Shown here: positions 23,082 through 31,546 of the stretch, piece by piece
Numbering within the stretch: position 1 is the stretch's first letter
Layout: every line of letters begins with the position of its first letter
Assembly (NCBI GenBank): GCA_044870185.1
Contig: JBIOYL010000434.1
Span: 1 to 33,668 of the forward strand
Length of the DNA stretch: 33,668 nucleotides
Direction of reading: 5' to 3'
Source: JBIOYL01 sp044870185
GTDB lineage: Bacteria; Actinomycetota; CALGFH01
The notes under the pieces: model-generated
What the model was told of the DNA's origin: nothing
What the model saw: the letters and a program-made list of their open reading frames with translations, nothing else
Databases searched by the model: none
Translations under genes and position numbers: made by a program

Positions 23082-23995
23082 GGCGGCGCCGGTGGCACGG
23101 CCCTGGCCGATGCCGATGCCAGGTGCAGCAGCCGCTCGACCGTGGCGCGGTGGGAGCCGAACGGGGCGGCCGCAAGATAGGCCCGGAACGTGGCGGTCGC
23201 CGCCCGGGGCTGGCGCATCCCCATGAGCTGGATCAGCCCTTTGGCGTAGAGGGCCTCCGGGTAGCGCGGGTCGACGGCCAGGGCCTGCTGGACCGAGCGC
23301 AGCCCCTCTGCGGGCAGGCCGGCCTGGAACAGCAGCAGGCCCAGGTTGGTGTGGGCCTCGACGTTGCTGGGGTCGAGCCTGAGCGCGGCGAGGTACTCGA
23401 GCGTGGCCTGCTTCACCTGGCCGGCGTCCAGGTAGCGCTGGCCGAGATCGAGGTGGGCGGCGACATCGCCGGGATGCTCGCGCACCCGCCGCTGGCCGAA
23501 CGCGAGCGAGCTGGGATCATCGCCCACCCCAGCCCCGGCGCCGGTGACCGGCTGGCCGGCCTGCCGCGCCCCGACCGCGCCGCGCAGCAGCATGAGCGTT
23601 GCGGCCAGCAGGGCGGCGCCGGCCAGGACGCCGGCAGCCACCGCCCGGCGCCGCCCGGGGACGGGGGCCGGTGCACGCGGCTGGGCGGCCCGCACCTCCC
23701 GAAGGCCCGCGGCCAGCTCGCCGGTGCGCTCGCGGGCCTCGAGCGCTCGCAGGACCGCCACCGCCCGGGCCTCGGCGTCGGCCCGCGCGGCCCGGTGGCG
23801 CGCCTCGTCGAGCTTGCCGCGGGCCCGATCCTCGTCGAGGTCGTGCAGATGGCGCAGGGTGCGGCGGCGCTCGTCCTCCAGCGGGTCGGCCGGCCGCTCC
23901 AGGGCCGCCACCCGGGTGTGCTGGTAGGGACGCAGCACCGCCCAGGCGGCGGTCACCGTGAGGGCGAGCATGCACAACGAGGCGGCGACGTTCAC
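23078..23995 (-). CDS. ccmI: CcmI-like TPR protein of cytochrome c maturation
   Basis: 305 residues. An N-terminal helix (VAASLCMLALTVTAAWAVL) and a second one (AVAAGVLAGAALLAATLML) flank a charged cytoplasmic helical loop (DEDRARGKLDEARHRAARAD). The C-terminal half is made of TPR-like units (HPGDVAAHLDLGQRYLDAG; QATLEYLAALRLDPSNVEAH; AEGLRSVQQALAVDPRYPEA). This is the layout of CcmI/CycH, which binds the C-terminus of apocytochrome c and passes it to CcmF/CcmH. The GTG start at 23995 overlaps the ccmH stop (GTGA). Its TPR part is shorter than in proteobacterial CcmI, so substrate recognition may be simpler. Confidence 0.8.
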   Translation of the reverse strand: MNVAASLCMLALTVTAAWAVLRPYQHTRVAALERPADPLEDERRRTLRHLHDLDEDRARGKLDEARHRAARADAEARAVAVLRALEARERTGELAAGLREVRAAQPRAPAPVPGRRRAVAAGVLAGAALLAATLMLLRGAVGARQAGQPVTGAGAGVGDDPSSLAFGQRRVREHPGDVAAHLDLGQRYLDAGQVKQATLEYLAALRLDPSNVEAHTNLGLLLFQAGLPAEGLRSVQQALAVDPRYPEALYAKGLIQLMGMRQPRAATATFRAYLAAAPFGSHRATVERLLHLASASARAVPPAPP

Positions 23996-24597
23996 GGGGC
24001 ATCGTCCTCGTCCAGGCGTGCCAGCGCGCGTCCGAGCAGCCGCCGGTCCGCCCCGGAGAGCCGGGACCCGCCAGCCGCCAGCTCTGGCCCGGGCGGGGCG
24101 GGGAATGTGGCCGGCCCGGCGCGCCAGCGGCGAACGGCGACCAGCGTCGCGAGCAGGCCGCCGGCCAGCAGCAGGACCGGCAGGACCCAGGCGACCAGGC
24201 CGAGGCCGCGCCGGGGCGGGGCGAGCAGGACCGACTCGCCGTAGGCGGCGACGAACGCCGCCCTGATCTGGGCTGGCGTCTTGCCGGCCGCGAGGTCGTG
24301 GGCGATCGTGGCGCGCATCTGCTGGGCGAGCGGGGCGGGCGAGTCGGCGACCGACAGGTCGCGGCAGACCGGGCAGCGCAGCCCGGCGGCGATCGCGTGG
24401 GCGGCGTCGGTGGGCGTGCGGGCCGGGGCGGGTCCGCGCAGCCCGACCGCCAGCAGCGCGGCCGCCGCGAGCAGCAGGACCCCGGCCAGACCGGGCGGCA
24501 GCCGGTTTGCGGCCCGCACGAGCCGAGCCGGGAACGGGCTGGCGTTCGGCGTGGCACCGCGGCGGCGATCGTCGGCGCGCCGGCCGGCCGCGCTCAT
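23992..24597 (-). CDS. ccmH: Cytochrome c maturation thiol oxidoreductase subunit
   Basis: 201 residues. After a Pro/Ala-rich N-terminus and a hydrophobic helix comes the CcmH/NrfF core: AIAAGLRCPVCRDLSVADS (Cys75/Cys78, the LRCxxC redox motif), then PLAQQMRATIAHDLAAGKTP and FVAAYGESVLLAPP. A second helix (VAWVLPVLLLAGGLLATLVA) follows, then a cytoplasmic tail. It keeps the CxxCH cysteines of apocytochrome c reduced for haem ligation with CcmG. The ATG overlaps the ccmG stop (ATGA) and the stop overlaps the ccmI start. The N-terminal extension before the helix is longer than usual. Confidence 0.9.
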   Translation of the reverse strand: MSAAGRRADDRRRGATPNASPFPARLVRAANRLPPGLAGVLLLAAAALLAVGLRGPAPARTPTDAAHAIAAGLRCPVCRDLSVADSPAPLAQQMRATIAHDLAAGKTPAQIRAAFVAAYGESVLLAPPRRGLGLVAWVLPVLLLAGGLLATLVAVRRWRAGPATFPAPPGPELAAGGSRLSGADRRLLGRALARLDEDDAP

Positions 24598-25139
24598 CGT
24601 GGTCCCTGCGGCAGCAACCGGGAGACCTCCTGGACGAGCTGATCGTAGCGCAGCGCGCCGACACGCTTGGCGTCCACGCGCCCGTCGGGGCCGATGAAGA
24701 AGCTCTCGGGGATGCCGTAGACGCCGTAGGCCAGGGCGGTGCGTGCGCCGGGATCGGCCACCACCGGCCAGGTCGTGTGTGTCTCGGCGACGTAGGCGAG
24801 CGCGTCGGGTGGGCTGTCCTGGAAGTCGACCCCGACCAGCACCACCCCGGCGTCGCGGAACCGGTGCCAGGCGGCGTCGAGGGCCGGCTGCTCGACCCGG
24901 CACTCGGTGCACCACGAGGCCCAGAAGGTGAGCACGACGACCTGGCCGCGCAGGTCGGCCAGGCGTATCGGGCGGGCGCCGTCGAGGGTGGGCAGGGTGA
25001 AGTCGGGGGCGGCCCGGCCCACCAGCGGGGAGCGGATCGCGCTCGGGTCCCGGCCGAGGCCGAACGACAGCAGCGCGGCCACCAGCGCCGTCCCGGTGAC
25101 GACCATGCCGAGCCGCAGCATCCTGCCGGTGCCGGTCAT
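24594..25139 (-). CDS. ccmG: Thiol:disulfide interchange protein of cytochrome c biogenesis
   Basis: A 181-residue membrane-anchored thioredoxin-like protein. The N-terminal anchor (LGMVVTGTALVAALLSFGL) is followed by GRAAPDFTLPTLDG and the redox motif WASWCTEC (Cys77/Cys80), where thioredoxin would have CGPC. The cis-proline loop is YGIPESFFIGPDG. It reduces apocytochrome c cysteines, or the CcmH disulfide, outside the membrane and is equivalent to DsbE/ResA. The ATG overlaps the ccmF stop (ATGA, 25139-25136) and the stop overlaps ccmH. Its electron donor (CcdA/DsbD type) is not in the window. Confidence 0.92.
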   Translation of the reverse strand: MTGTGRMLRLGMVVTGTALVAALLSFGLGRDPSAIRSPLVGRAAPDFTLPTLDGARPIRLADLRGQVVVLTFWASWCTECRVEQPALDAAWHRFRDAGVVLVGVDFQDSPPDALAYVAETHTTWPVVADPGARTALAYGVYGIPESFFIGPDGRVDAKRVGALRYDQLVQEVSRLLPQGPR

Positions 25140-27160
25140 CGCCGGCCTGCCTGGGCGAGCTGTCGGCGTCGTGGCCGCCGGGGCGCCGGCGGTGCTGCCG
25201 CGGCCACGCGGCGTCTGCCCGGCCAGGCGGCGAGCAGGCCGCCGGCGGCCATGACCGCACCGCCGACCCACAGCCAGCTCACGCCGGGGTTGAGGAAGAA
25301 CCGCAGGGTGGCCTGCTCGCCGCCCTGGTCCACGCCGAGCACCGAGGCGTACAGGTCCCGCAGGGGCCCGTGGCGGATCGACGGCGTGCCGATCGGCTCG
25401 GCGGCGGCCGGGTAGAGGTTCAGCGAGGGGTCGATCTCGCCCAGGCCGTGGCCGTCCCGGGCGCGGGCGACGCCGACGTCGGTCACGAGCACCGTGCGCT
25501 GGGGTTGGTGCAGGGTGCGCAGGCGGTCGTAGCGCAGCAGGTAGCCGGCGAACGCGGTGGATTGTCCGCGGGACAGGGTCACCTCGGCCTGACGGGCGAA
25601 CGTCGAGGAGGCGGTGATCGCGACCGCGGCGAGCGCCAGGCCGATGTGCACGACCAGCCCGCCGTAGCGCCGCCGGCCGCGCAGCGCGGCGCGCAGCATC
25701 GCTTGCGGACCTCGCCGGCTGCCGGCCGGGGCCGCTGCCGAGGCGCGCACACTGCGGGTGAGCTCGGCGGCGTTGGCCACCGCGACGAACGCGGCCAGCC
25801 CGAACGCCGCCGCCGCGGCGAGGTCGCGCAGCCCGGCCAACGCCAGCACCACCGTCGCGGAGGCACCGGCGCCGAGCGGCAGCCGCAGGCGCCCGGCCAG
25901 ACGCTCGGGCGATCCACCCCGCCAGGACAGCAGCGGGCCCACGCCGGTGAGCAACAGCAGCAGCAGCAGGACGGGGACGGTGGTGTGGCGGAAGTACGGG
26001 CCGCCCACCGTCACCTGCCGGTTCGACGTCGCCTCGACGAGCAGGGGAAAGACCGTCCCCAGCAGCACCACGAAGGTGAGCGCGAGCAGCGCCAGGTTGT
26101 TGCCGACGAAGGCCGCCTCGCGCGACAGGGCCGCGTCGATCTGCCCGGCCGTGCGCAGGCGCCCGGCGTGCAGGGCGGTCAGCCCGAACCCGCCGACGAG
26201 CACCAGCACCAGGAAGCCCAGGTACATCGGGCCGACCGCGGAGCGGGCGAAGCTGTGCACCGACGACAGGATGCTGCCGCGGGTCAGGAACGTGCCGAAC
26301 GTGGTCAGCGCGAAGGCCCCCACGATCAGGGCGAGGTTCCACACCTTCAGCATCCCACGCCGCTCCTGCAGCATTACCGAGTGCAGAAAGGCGGTGGCGA
26401 CCAGCCAGGGCAGCAAGGCGACGTTCTCCACCGGATCCCAGGCCCAGTAGCCGCCCCAGCCGAGCACCGCGTACGACCACAGCCCGCCGAGCAGCAGGCC
26501 GACGGTCAAAAAGCACCAGACCGCAAGCGTCCAGCGCCGCGTGAGGCTGACCCAGCGGTCCGACAGTCCGCCGGACAGCAGTGCTGCCATGGCGAACGCG
26601 AACGGGACGGTGAACCCGACGAACCCCAGGTACAGGAAGGGCGGGTGCACGGCCATCAGCGGGTGGTTCTGCAGCAGCGGCAACGGGCCGCGGCCGTCCG
26701 GTGGCGGGGCGGCCAGGGTCGCGAACGGCCGCGACGGGCCCGACACGAGCAGCAGGTAGAACGCCGCGACCCCGTACATGACCGCGAGCGCCCACGGCAG
26801 GGTGTCGGGCCGGTAGCGGCGGAAGCGGAACGCGACCGCGGCGAGGTAGCCGGCCAGCACCAGGTTCCATAGCAGCAGCGAGCCGTCGTCGGCCGACCAC
26901 AGCGCCAGGACCTTGAAGAAGACGGGGGTGGCGCGGCTGGAGTTCTCGGCCACGTAGCGCAGCGCGAAGTCGTCGGTCAGGATGGCCGCGAGCATCGCCC
27001 CGTTGGCGGCCGCCACCGCGGCAAGCAGCGCGTAGGCGGTGGTGCGGGCGCTCTCCACCGCCCGTGGTCGTTGCCTGCGCGCCCCGGCCAGCGCGGCCAC
27101 CAGCCCGTAGGCGGCCAGGGTCAGGGCGAGCAGCAGCGCGAAGCGACCCAGCCGGTCCAC
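25136..27160 (-). CDS. ccmF: Cytochrome c haem lyase subunit CcmF
   Basis: A 674-residue integral membrane protein with about 14 helices. The WWD haem-handling signature appears as WGGYWAWDPVENVALLPWL (the family has WGGWWFWDPVEN). The flanking histidine segments NHPLMAVHPPFLYLGFVGF and SVMLQERRGMLKVWN match CcmF, as does FGTFLTRGSILSSVHSF. A C-terminal extracytoplasmic domain follows, with a final anchor helix (WLWVGGAVMAAGGLLAAW). It transfers haem from holo-CcmE to CxxCH cysteines with CcmH/I. A GTG start at 27160 lies just after the ccmE stop; the stop overlaps ccmG. Length is normal. Confidence 0.95.
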   Translation of the reverse strand: MDRLGRFALLLALTLAAYGLVAALAGARRQRPRAVESARTTAYALLAAVAAANGAMLAAILTDDFALRYVAENSSRATPVFFKVLALWSADDGSLLLWNLVLAGYLAAVAFRFRRYRPDTLPWALAVMYGVAAFYLLLVSGPSRPFATLAAPPPDGRGPLPLLQNHPLMAVHPPFLYLGFVGFTVPFAFAMAALLSGGLSDRWVSLTRRWTLAVWCFLTVGLLLGGLWSYAVLGWGGYWAWDPVENVALLPWLVATAFLHSVMLQERRGMLKVWNLALIVGAFALTTFGTFLTRGSILSSVHSFARSAVGPMYLGFLVLVLVGGFGLTALHAGRLRTAGQIDAALSREAAFVGNNLALLALTFVVLLGTVFPLLVEATSNRQVTVGGPYFRHTTVPVLLLLLLLTGVGPLLSWRGGSPERLAGRLRLPLGAGASATVVLALAGLRDLAAAAAFGLAAFVAVANAAELTRSVRASAAAPAGSRRGPQAMLRAALRGRRRYGGLVVHIGLALAAVAITASSTFARQAEVTLSRGQSTAFAGYLLRYDRLRTLHQPQRTVLVTDVGVARARDGHGLGEIDPSLNLYPAAAEPIGTPSIRHGPLRDLYASVLGVDQGGEQATLRFFLNPGVSWLWVGGAVMAAGGLLAAWPGRRRVAAAAPPAPRRPRRRQLAQAGRR

Positions 27161-27162
27161 GC

Positions 27163-27612
27163 CTAGCCGCCCGTGTCCATGTCGGCCGAACGGGGGACCT
27201 GGCCGTGGGTTGGCGGGCTGTAGACGCCGCTGTGCTTGACCAGCACGGTGTCGGCGTGGAACGCGCCGTCACCTGCGAGCGCGCCCTCCACCACGACCCC
27301 CTGGCCGGCCCGGAACAGCGCCGGCACCCCGCCGCTGTCGACCACGCTCATCCGGGTCGAGCCGTCGGTGACCACGAAGCGGATCCAGGAGCTGCCATGC
27401 TGGACCGAGCCGGGCAGCACGTAGCCGCCGAGGCGCGCCTGCACGCCGACCGCCGCCTGCCCCCTGGCCAGAAGATCGCTCGGCGTGAGGTAGTAGACCA
27501 GGCTCGAGGAGAGCCCGTTGGCGGCGACCCAGCCCAGGCCGGCGACGATCACCGCGAGCGCAACGACCCTCCTGGTCCTGGTCCGGCGCATGGCCGGCAC
27601 CCGGCTGCCCAT
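27163..27612 (-). CDS. ccmE: Haem chaperone CcmE
   Basis: 149 residues. A membrane anchor (VVALAVIVAGLGWVAAN) is followed by the OB-fold periplasmic domain. The covalent haem site is LVKHSGVYSPP, with His127 and Tyr131 (the HxxxY form), so the His-type rather than the Cys-type seen in archaea and some other lineages. It receives haem exported by CcmABCD and hands it to CcmF. The ATG overlaps the ccmD stop by one base (TGATG). A further ATG seven codons later (MRRTRTRR) is possible. The C-terminal tail is short and disordered. Confidence 0.93.
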   Translation of the reverse strand: MGSRVPAMRRTRTRRVVALAVIVAGLGWVAANGLSSSLVYYLTPSDLLARGQAAVGVQARLGGYVLPGSVQHGSSWIRFVVTDGSTRMSVVDSGGVPALFRAGQGVVVEGALAGDGAFHADTVLVKHSGVYSPPTHGQVPRSADMDTGG

Positions 27613-27755
27613 CACCGGCTGCCCTCGTCCCGGCTCGTCAGGGCGGCCGTCCGCCGCCGCGCTCGCCGGGCCCTGGCGTGAAGGCGTAGGACGTAGCCGC
27701 CGAGGGTCGCGGCGGTCAGCAGGTACCCGGCGGCCACGTAGCCGAGGTGGTCCAT
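27612..27755 (-). CDS. ccmD: Small membrane protein CcmD
   Basis: Too short for routine calling, but supported by position and topology. It has 47 residues beginning MDHLGYVAAGYLLTAATLG, one hydrophobic helix, then a basic, arginine-rich cytoplasmic tail (RLHARARRARRRTAAL). This is the standard CcmD form, which stabilises CcmC-CcmE and helps release holo-CcmE. The ATG at 27755 has GGAGGTGAG at good spacing; that Shine-Dalgarno contains the ccmC stop codon. The stop TGA shares a base with the ccmE ATG. The order ccmC-D-E matches other bacteria. Confidence 0.85.
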   Translation of the reverse strand: MDHLGYVAAGYLLTAATLGGYVLRLHARARRARRRTAALTSRDEGSR

Positions 27756-27761
27756 TCGAGC

Positions 27762-28508
27762 TCACCTCCCCGCGCCCATGTCGACCCCCCGCGCGCCGAG
27801 CCGCGCGGACAGCCCCTCGACCGCCGCCCGCTCTTCCAGACGGCCGACCCGCAGCCGCGCGGCGACCAGGTACGCGAAGACGAGCGTGAACGCGGCGACG
27901 GCCACCAGCAGCGTGACGAGCATGCTCGCGGCGATCGTCGGGGCGCCCGGGCGCAGCACGGTGGGCTCCTGGTGCAGGGAGCGCCACCAGAGCACCGACA
28001 TGTGCACGATCGGCACGTCCACGAACCCGGCCACGCCGACCACGGCCGACCAGCGGGCGCGGCGCGCCGGGCTGTCGGCCATCCGCCGTAACGCCAGATA
28101 GCCGAGGTAGATCAACAGCAGGACCGCCGTCGTGGTCAGGCGCGGGTCCCAGGTCCACCAGGTGCCCCAGACCGGCCTGCCCCACAGCGCCCCGAGCACG
28201 ATGGCCAGTGCGGTGAACAGCACGCCCACCTCGGCCGATGCGGCGGCCAGGCGGTCCCAGCGCGTCCTGCCCGTCAGCAGGTAGGCGACGCTGGCGACGG
28301 CCACGACGGTGAACGACAGGTAGGCCAGCCAGGCGGAGGGGACGTGGACATACATCAGGCGCTGCACGTCGCCCTGCGAGGCGTCGGGCGGCGCCACCGC
28401 CAGCGACAGCACCGCGCTGGCGGCCAGCGCGCTGCCTGCCGCCCCGCCGAGCAGCCGCTCGCCGCGACGACTGGTCGCCCTGGCCATGATCTGTTCGCCG
28501 AGCTTCAT
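27762..28508 (-). CDS. ccmC: Haem-handling protein CcmC
   Basis: 248 residues with six membrane helices. The WWD signature reads WGTWWTWDPRLTT. The two conserved external haem-ligand histidines sit in RLMYVHVPSAWLAYL and DVPIVHMSVLWWRSLHQ. CcmC presents haem to CcmE and is needed for the covalent CcmE-haem adduct. The ATG at 28508 is preferred because GGAGG lies 5 nt before it; a TTG at 28520 is in frame. It lies about 75 bp downstream of the dihaem cytochrome gene, so it may share that promoter. It overlaps no gene but its stop falls in the ccmD ribosome-binding site. Confidence 0.94.
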   Translation of the reverse strand: MKLGEQIMARATSRRGERLLGGAAGSALAASAVLSLAVAPPDASQGDVQRLMYVHVPSAWLAYLSFTVVAVASVAYLLTGRTRWDRLAAASAEVGVLFTALAIVLGALWGRPVWGTWWTWDPRLTTTAVLLLIYLGYLALRRMADSPARRARWSAVVGVAGFVDVPIVHMSVLWWRSLHQEPTVLRPGAPTIAASMLVTLLVAVAAFTLVFAYLVAARLRVGRLEERAAVEGLSARLGARGVDMGAGR

Positions 28509-28584
28509 CGCAGCCTCCAAGCGGGACGGGGCCGTCCGCCCGGCCCGCCGCCGAGTTCAGCCATCAGGTCGTCCGGACGGCTGG

Positions 28585-30024
28585 TCAGAGCGACAGCAGG
28601 TACTGGACCAGGTCCTGTTTCTGTTGTGGTGTCAGGCCGAGCTGGAAGACGTCGTTGTAGTGGTCGACCACGTCGGTGAGGGTGGCGAAGCGCCCGTCGT
28701 GGAAGAACCCGCCCTTCTGATGCGTCCACAGGCCCTTGAGCGGCGCGGTGCGGTAGCGGCGGTCCGGCGCCCGGTCGGCCTGGAAGCTGTCGATGCCGAG
28801 CTCCGAGGGCCGGTGCAGGTTCCAGCCTGGCTCGGTGAACAGTGGCGGGACATGGCAGCTCGAGCACTCCGCCTTGCCGTCGAACAGGAGCTTGCCGCGG
28901 GCGGCGGCGGCGGGATCGAACGAGCCGGCCGGCGGCGTCGGTGCCGGCAGCGACAGCTGATAGGCGTGCAGGGCAGGCAGCTTCGCGGTGATCAGGTCGG
29001 GCGAGCTGCGCAGGTGCCCGAGCCGGTGGCGCGCGGCCACCGGGAACTGCGTGGGGTCGTCCAGGCGTGGATCGAAGAACGTGCCCTGCCCGTGCATCTC
29101 GATGTTGGCCACGAACGCGTTCCAGTAGGGGATCGAGCCCCACCCGGTCCAGGTGTGCAGGTTCACCCCGGCCAGGCCGAAGGCGGGCGGGATGAGCGTC
29201 GCGGCGGTCTTGCCGTCCGGCCGGAAGCCCTTGCCGTCCAAGAGCAGCTCGGCGTCGAACTTGCCCGGCCCCCAGGCGCCGAGGACCTTCTTGACCGTGG
29301 CCACGTTGGTGCCCAGGAAGTCGGCGACCGGCTGCAGGTTCGGCGCGAGCGAGACGATCGCGCCGACGTTCAGGTCGCGGTTGGCCCACCCGTCGAGCCG
29401 GTGGCCGATCCCGGACGCGAACGAGTCGTCGACGGTGGAGTGGCACAGGGCGCACTGGATGCCGACCGAGCGCAGGCTGCCGCCCGAGTCGAAGAAGCCG
29501 GTCAGGCCCACGACCGCGTTCAGCTTGAGCAGCGCGAGCGTGACCGCCGGGTCGTCGAGGTCCACCTTGCCCTGCTGGAGGGCCTGCTGCACCGCGTCGG
29601 GCAGCGCGTCGACGTCGACCTTCAGCCCGACCGCCAGCGCGGCCCTGGGGCTGACGCCCGGGCCCACGCCGCCGAGCCGGCCGCCCTCGATCGCCTTGTG
29701 GAGCTGCAGCGTGTCGCCCCAGAAGGCCTGGTCACCGAACGTGTCGAAGCGGAAGACCTGCTTGCCCTCGGCCAGGAGCGCGGCCGCGTCGTCGCCGCCC
29801 ACCGCCGCCTGCTGTCGCCGTGGCGTCTGCGCGGACGACGGCCCTGACAGTCTGAACAGCACGCCGACCACGACGACGAGCAGCAGCAGGCCCACCATGG
29901 TGAGTGGCCCCCGGGAGCGGCCGAGCGGGGTGGTGTCCCCTGCCGCATCGTTCGCCTTGGTCGCGTCCGTTGTCGATCTGGTGGCGTCTGGCCGGTCGCC
30001 GCTCGTGTCGCTGGTCTCCGCCAT
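28585..30024 (-). CDS. Membrane-anchored dihaem c-type cytochrome, peroxidase/MauG-like
   Basis: 479 residues. A Thr/Asp-rich cytoplasmic N-terminus is followed by an uncleaved anchor (LTMVGLLLLVVVVGVLFRL) and a large external domain. There are two CxxCH sites: CALCH at about 191 and CSSCH at about 387. The C-terminal part has RTAPLKGLWTHQKGGFFHDG and FATLTDVVDHYNDVF, typical of the cytochrome c peroxidase/MauG group. The first-domain layout is unusual, with about 190 residues before the first haem. Substrate and partner are unknown. It is an evident client of the surrounding Ccm system. GAGGAGG precedes the ATG. An AT-rich motif upstream (30052-30078) resembles that before ccmA. Confidence 0.85.
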   Translation of the reverse strand: MAETSDTSGDRPDATRSTTDATKANDAAGDTTPLGRSRGPLTMVGLLLLVVVVGVLFRLSGPSSAQTPRRQQAAVGGDDAAALLAEGKQVFRFDTFGDQAFWGDTLQLHKAIEGGRLGGVGPGVSPRAALAVGLKVDVDALPDAVQQALQQGKVDLDDPAVTLALLKLNAVVGLTGFFDSGGSLRSVGIQCALCHSTVDDSFASGIGHRLDGWANRDLNVGAIVSLAPNLQPVADFLGTNVATVKKVLGAWGPGKFDAELLLDGKGFRPDGKTAATLIPPAFGLAGVNLHTWTGWGSIPYWNAFVANIEMHGQGTFFDPRLDDPTQFPVAARHRLGHLRSSPDLITAKLPALHAYQLSLPAPTPPAGSFDPAAAARGKLLFDGKAECSSCHVPPLFTEPGWNLHRPSELGIDSFQADRAPDRRYRTAPLKGLWTHQKGGFFHDGRFATLTDVVDHYNDVFQLGLTPQQKQDLVQYLLSL

Positions 30025-30051
30025 CTGGCCACCGCCTCCTCAGCAGCGACT

Positions 30052-30078
30052 CCTATAAATAATAAAATTAGTGATAGG
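30052..30078 (-). promoter_or_regulatory. AT-rich promoter/operator motif before the dihaem cytochrome gene
   Basis: CCTATAAATAA, 9 nt, then TGATAGG (plus-strand reading), with CCTAT/ATAGG as an inverted repeat at its ends. It stands out as AT-rich in G+C-rich DNA, 28 bp upstream of the ATG. The same CCTATAAATAA-N9-TGATA layout occurs at ccmA (31532-31557). Confidence 0.55.
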
Positions 30079-30128
30079 AGACTTTGCCACCAAGCCCCGG
30101 CGCCGTCAAGGGGAACGAGGACAACGCC

Positions 30129-30812
30129 TCAGTCCTCGAGCAGGTGCTCGAACACCAGCGTGCCGGCCGCCACGAAGACCAGGTCGAAGGCGACCAGCAG
30201 GCCGAGCCAGGAACCGGCCTGGGCGAGGCGGTCGGCCGCGGCCAGGGCGGTCGCCTTGACCCCGGCGAGCAGGACCGGCGTGGCCAGCGGCATGACCAGC
30301 AGCGGCAGCACCGCCTCGCGCGCCCGGGGGACCACGGCGAGCACCCCGAACAGGCTGCCGATGGCTGCGAGCCCGACCGTGCCTAGCACGAGCGTCGCCG
30401 CCAGCACCACCAGGTCCCTCCCGTTCCCGCCGATCGGCAGTCCGAACAGGACCACGACCATGGCGAGCACGGCGGCCTCCAGGGCCAGCAACCCGCCGGC
30501 GATGGCGGTCGCCTTGCCGATGAACACCGCGGCCTTGTCCACCGGCGCCAGGACGAGCCCCTCCAGCGCTCCGTCCTGGGTCTCCGACTCGTAGGCCCTG
30601 CGGGCCAGCAGGACCGCGGCGAACAGCGCCGCGAGCCACAGCAGTCCGGGCGCCGTCGCCTCGAGCAGCGTCAGGCCCGGGCCGAGCGCCAGCCCGAAGG
30701 CGATGAGCAGCGTGGCGGCGAACGGCAGGGCCATGCTGACCGCGTAGCGACCGCGCAGCTCGATGCGAAGGTCCTTGGCCGCCATCGCCCCCGCCAGGCG
30801 CAGCAGCGTCAT
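30129..30812 (-). CDS. ccmB: Haem exporter/release ABC permease CcmB
   Basis: 227 residues with six hydrophobic helices. The family-typical N-terminus AMAAKDLRIELRGRYAVSMAL is followed by the conserved cytoplasmic stretch ARRAYESETQDGALEGLVLAP, near the CcmA contact. It ends with a helix and FEHLLED. With CcmA and CcmC it forms the complex that uses ATP to release holo-CcmE. The ATG overlaps the ccmA stop (ATGA, 30812-30809). About 104 bp separate it from the dihaem cytochrome gene, which has its own AT-rich promoter motif, so the ccmAB pair could form a separate transcript. Confidence 0.93.
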   Translation of the reverse strand: MTLLRLAGAMAAKDLRIELRGRYAVSMALPFAATLLIAFGLALGPGLTLLEATAPGLLWLAALFAAVLLARRAYESETQDGALEGLVLAPVDKAAVFIGKATAIAGGLLALEAAVLAMVVVLFGLPIGGNGRDLVVLAATLVLGTVGLAAIGSLFGVLAVVPRAREAVLPLLVMPLATPVLLAGVKATALAAADRLAQAGSWLGLLVAFDLVFVAAGTLVFEHLLED

Positions 30813-31546
30813 CGCGGCACCGCCCGGCCGGCGGCCGGTGCGGGGCCGGCACGCAGGCGTCCCGCCTCCATCCCGACGGTCCTGGTGGCCAGGCCCGCCC
30901 GGGTCGCGTCGTGGGTGGCCAGCATGACCGTCCGCCCGGCCGCATGGGCCGCCAGCAGCACCTCGTCGACGACTTGCTTGGCCTGCTCGTCGAGGCCCGC
31001 GTAGGGCTCGTCGAGCAGCAGCAGCTCGGCCGGGCGCAGCATCGCCCGCGCGAGCGCCACCCGCTGACGCATGCCCTGCGAGAAGCCGCCCACGCGCTCA
31101 TCGGCGACGCCGACCAGGCCCACCCTGGCCAGCGTCCCCGGCACCAGGCGTGCATCGGCGCCGAACAGCGCGCAGGCGAAGCGGAGGTTCTCGGCGGCGC
31201 TCAGCTCCTCGTACAGCCGGGTGCGGTGGCCGAGCAGCTCGGTCCGGCGCCGGATCTCCTCGCGCTGGCGGACCAGGTCGAAGCCGAGCACCGACCCGCT
31301 CCCGTAGGTGGGTGACAGGGCGGTGGCGATGACCCGCAGGAGCGTGCTCTTGCCCGCCCCGTTCGGACCCTGCAGCAGCACGATCTCTCCGCGCTGGACA
31401 ACAAGGTGAACACCGACGACGGCGGGCAGCACACCGAACATCCGGGTCACACCGGTGAGCGAGACCGTCGGGGCGGCGGGCTCCGAGTCCGCACGCGGGC
31501 TGGGCCGCTCCCGGCCAGGGCGCCTGCACTTCCTATAAATAAGCAT
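30809..31546 (-). CDS. ccmA: Cytochrome c maturation ABC ATPase CcmA
   Basis: 245 residues. It shows Walker A GPNGAGKS, Q-loop region GHRTRLYEELSAAENL, signature FSQGMRQRVALARAML, Walker B LLLLDEPYAGLD and switch LATHDATRA. The FSQGM form replaces the canonical LSGGQ, as often in CcmA-type exporters. The only suitable in-frame start before the conserved TVSLTGVTRMFG is the ATG at 31546. It has no Shine-Dalgarno sequence and lies inside the AT-rich motif, so translation may be leaderless. The 30 residues before the ABC core are basic and not conserved-looking. The stop overlaps ccmB. Confidence 0.92.
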   Translation of the reverse strand: MLIYRKCRRPGRERPSPRADSEPAAPTVSLTGVTRMFGVLPAVVGVHLVVQRGEIVLLQGPNGAGKSTLLRVIATALSPTYGSGSVLGFDLVRQREEIRRRTELLGHRTRLYEELSAAENLRFACALFGADARLVPGTLARVGLVGVADERVGGFSQGMRQRVALARAMLRPAELLLLDEPYAGLDEQAKQVVDEVLLAAHAAGRTVMLATHDATRAGLATRTVGMEAGRLRAGPAPAAGRAVPR

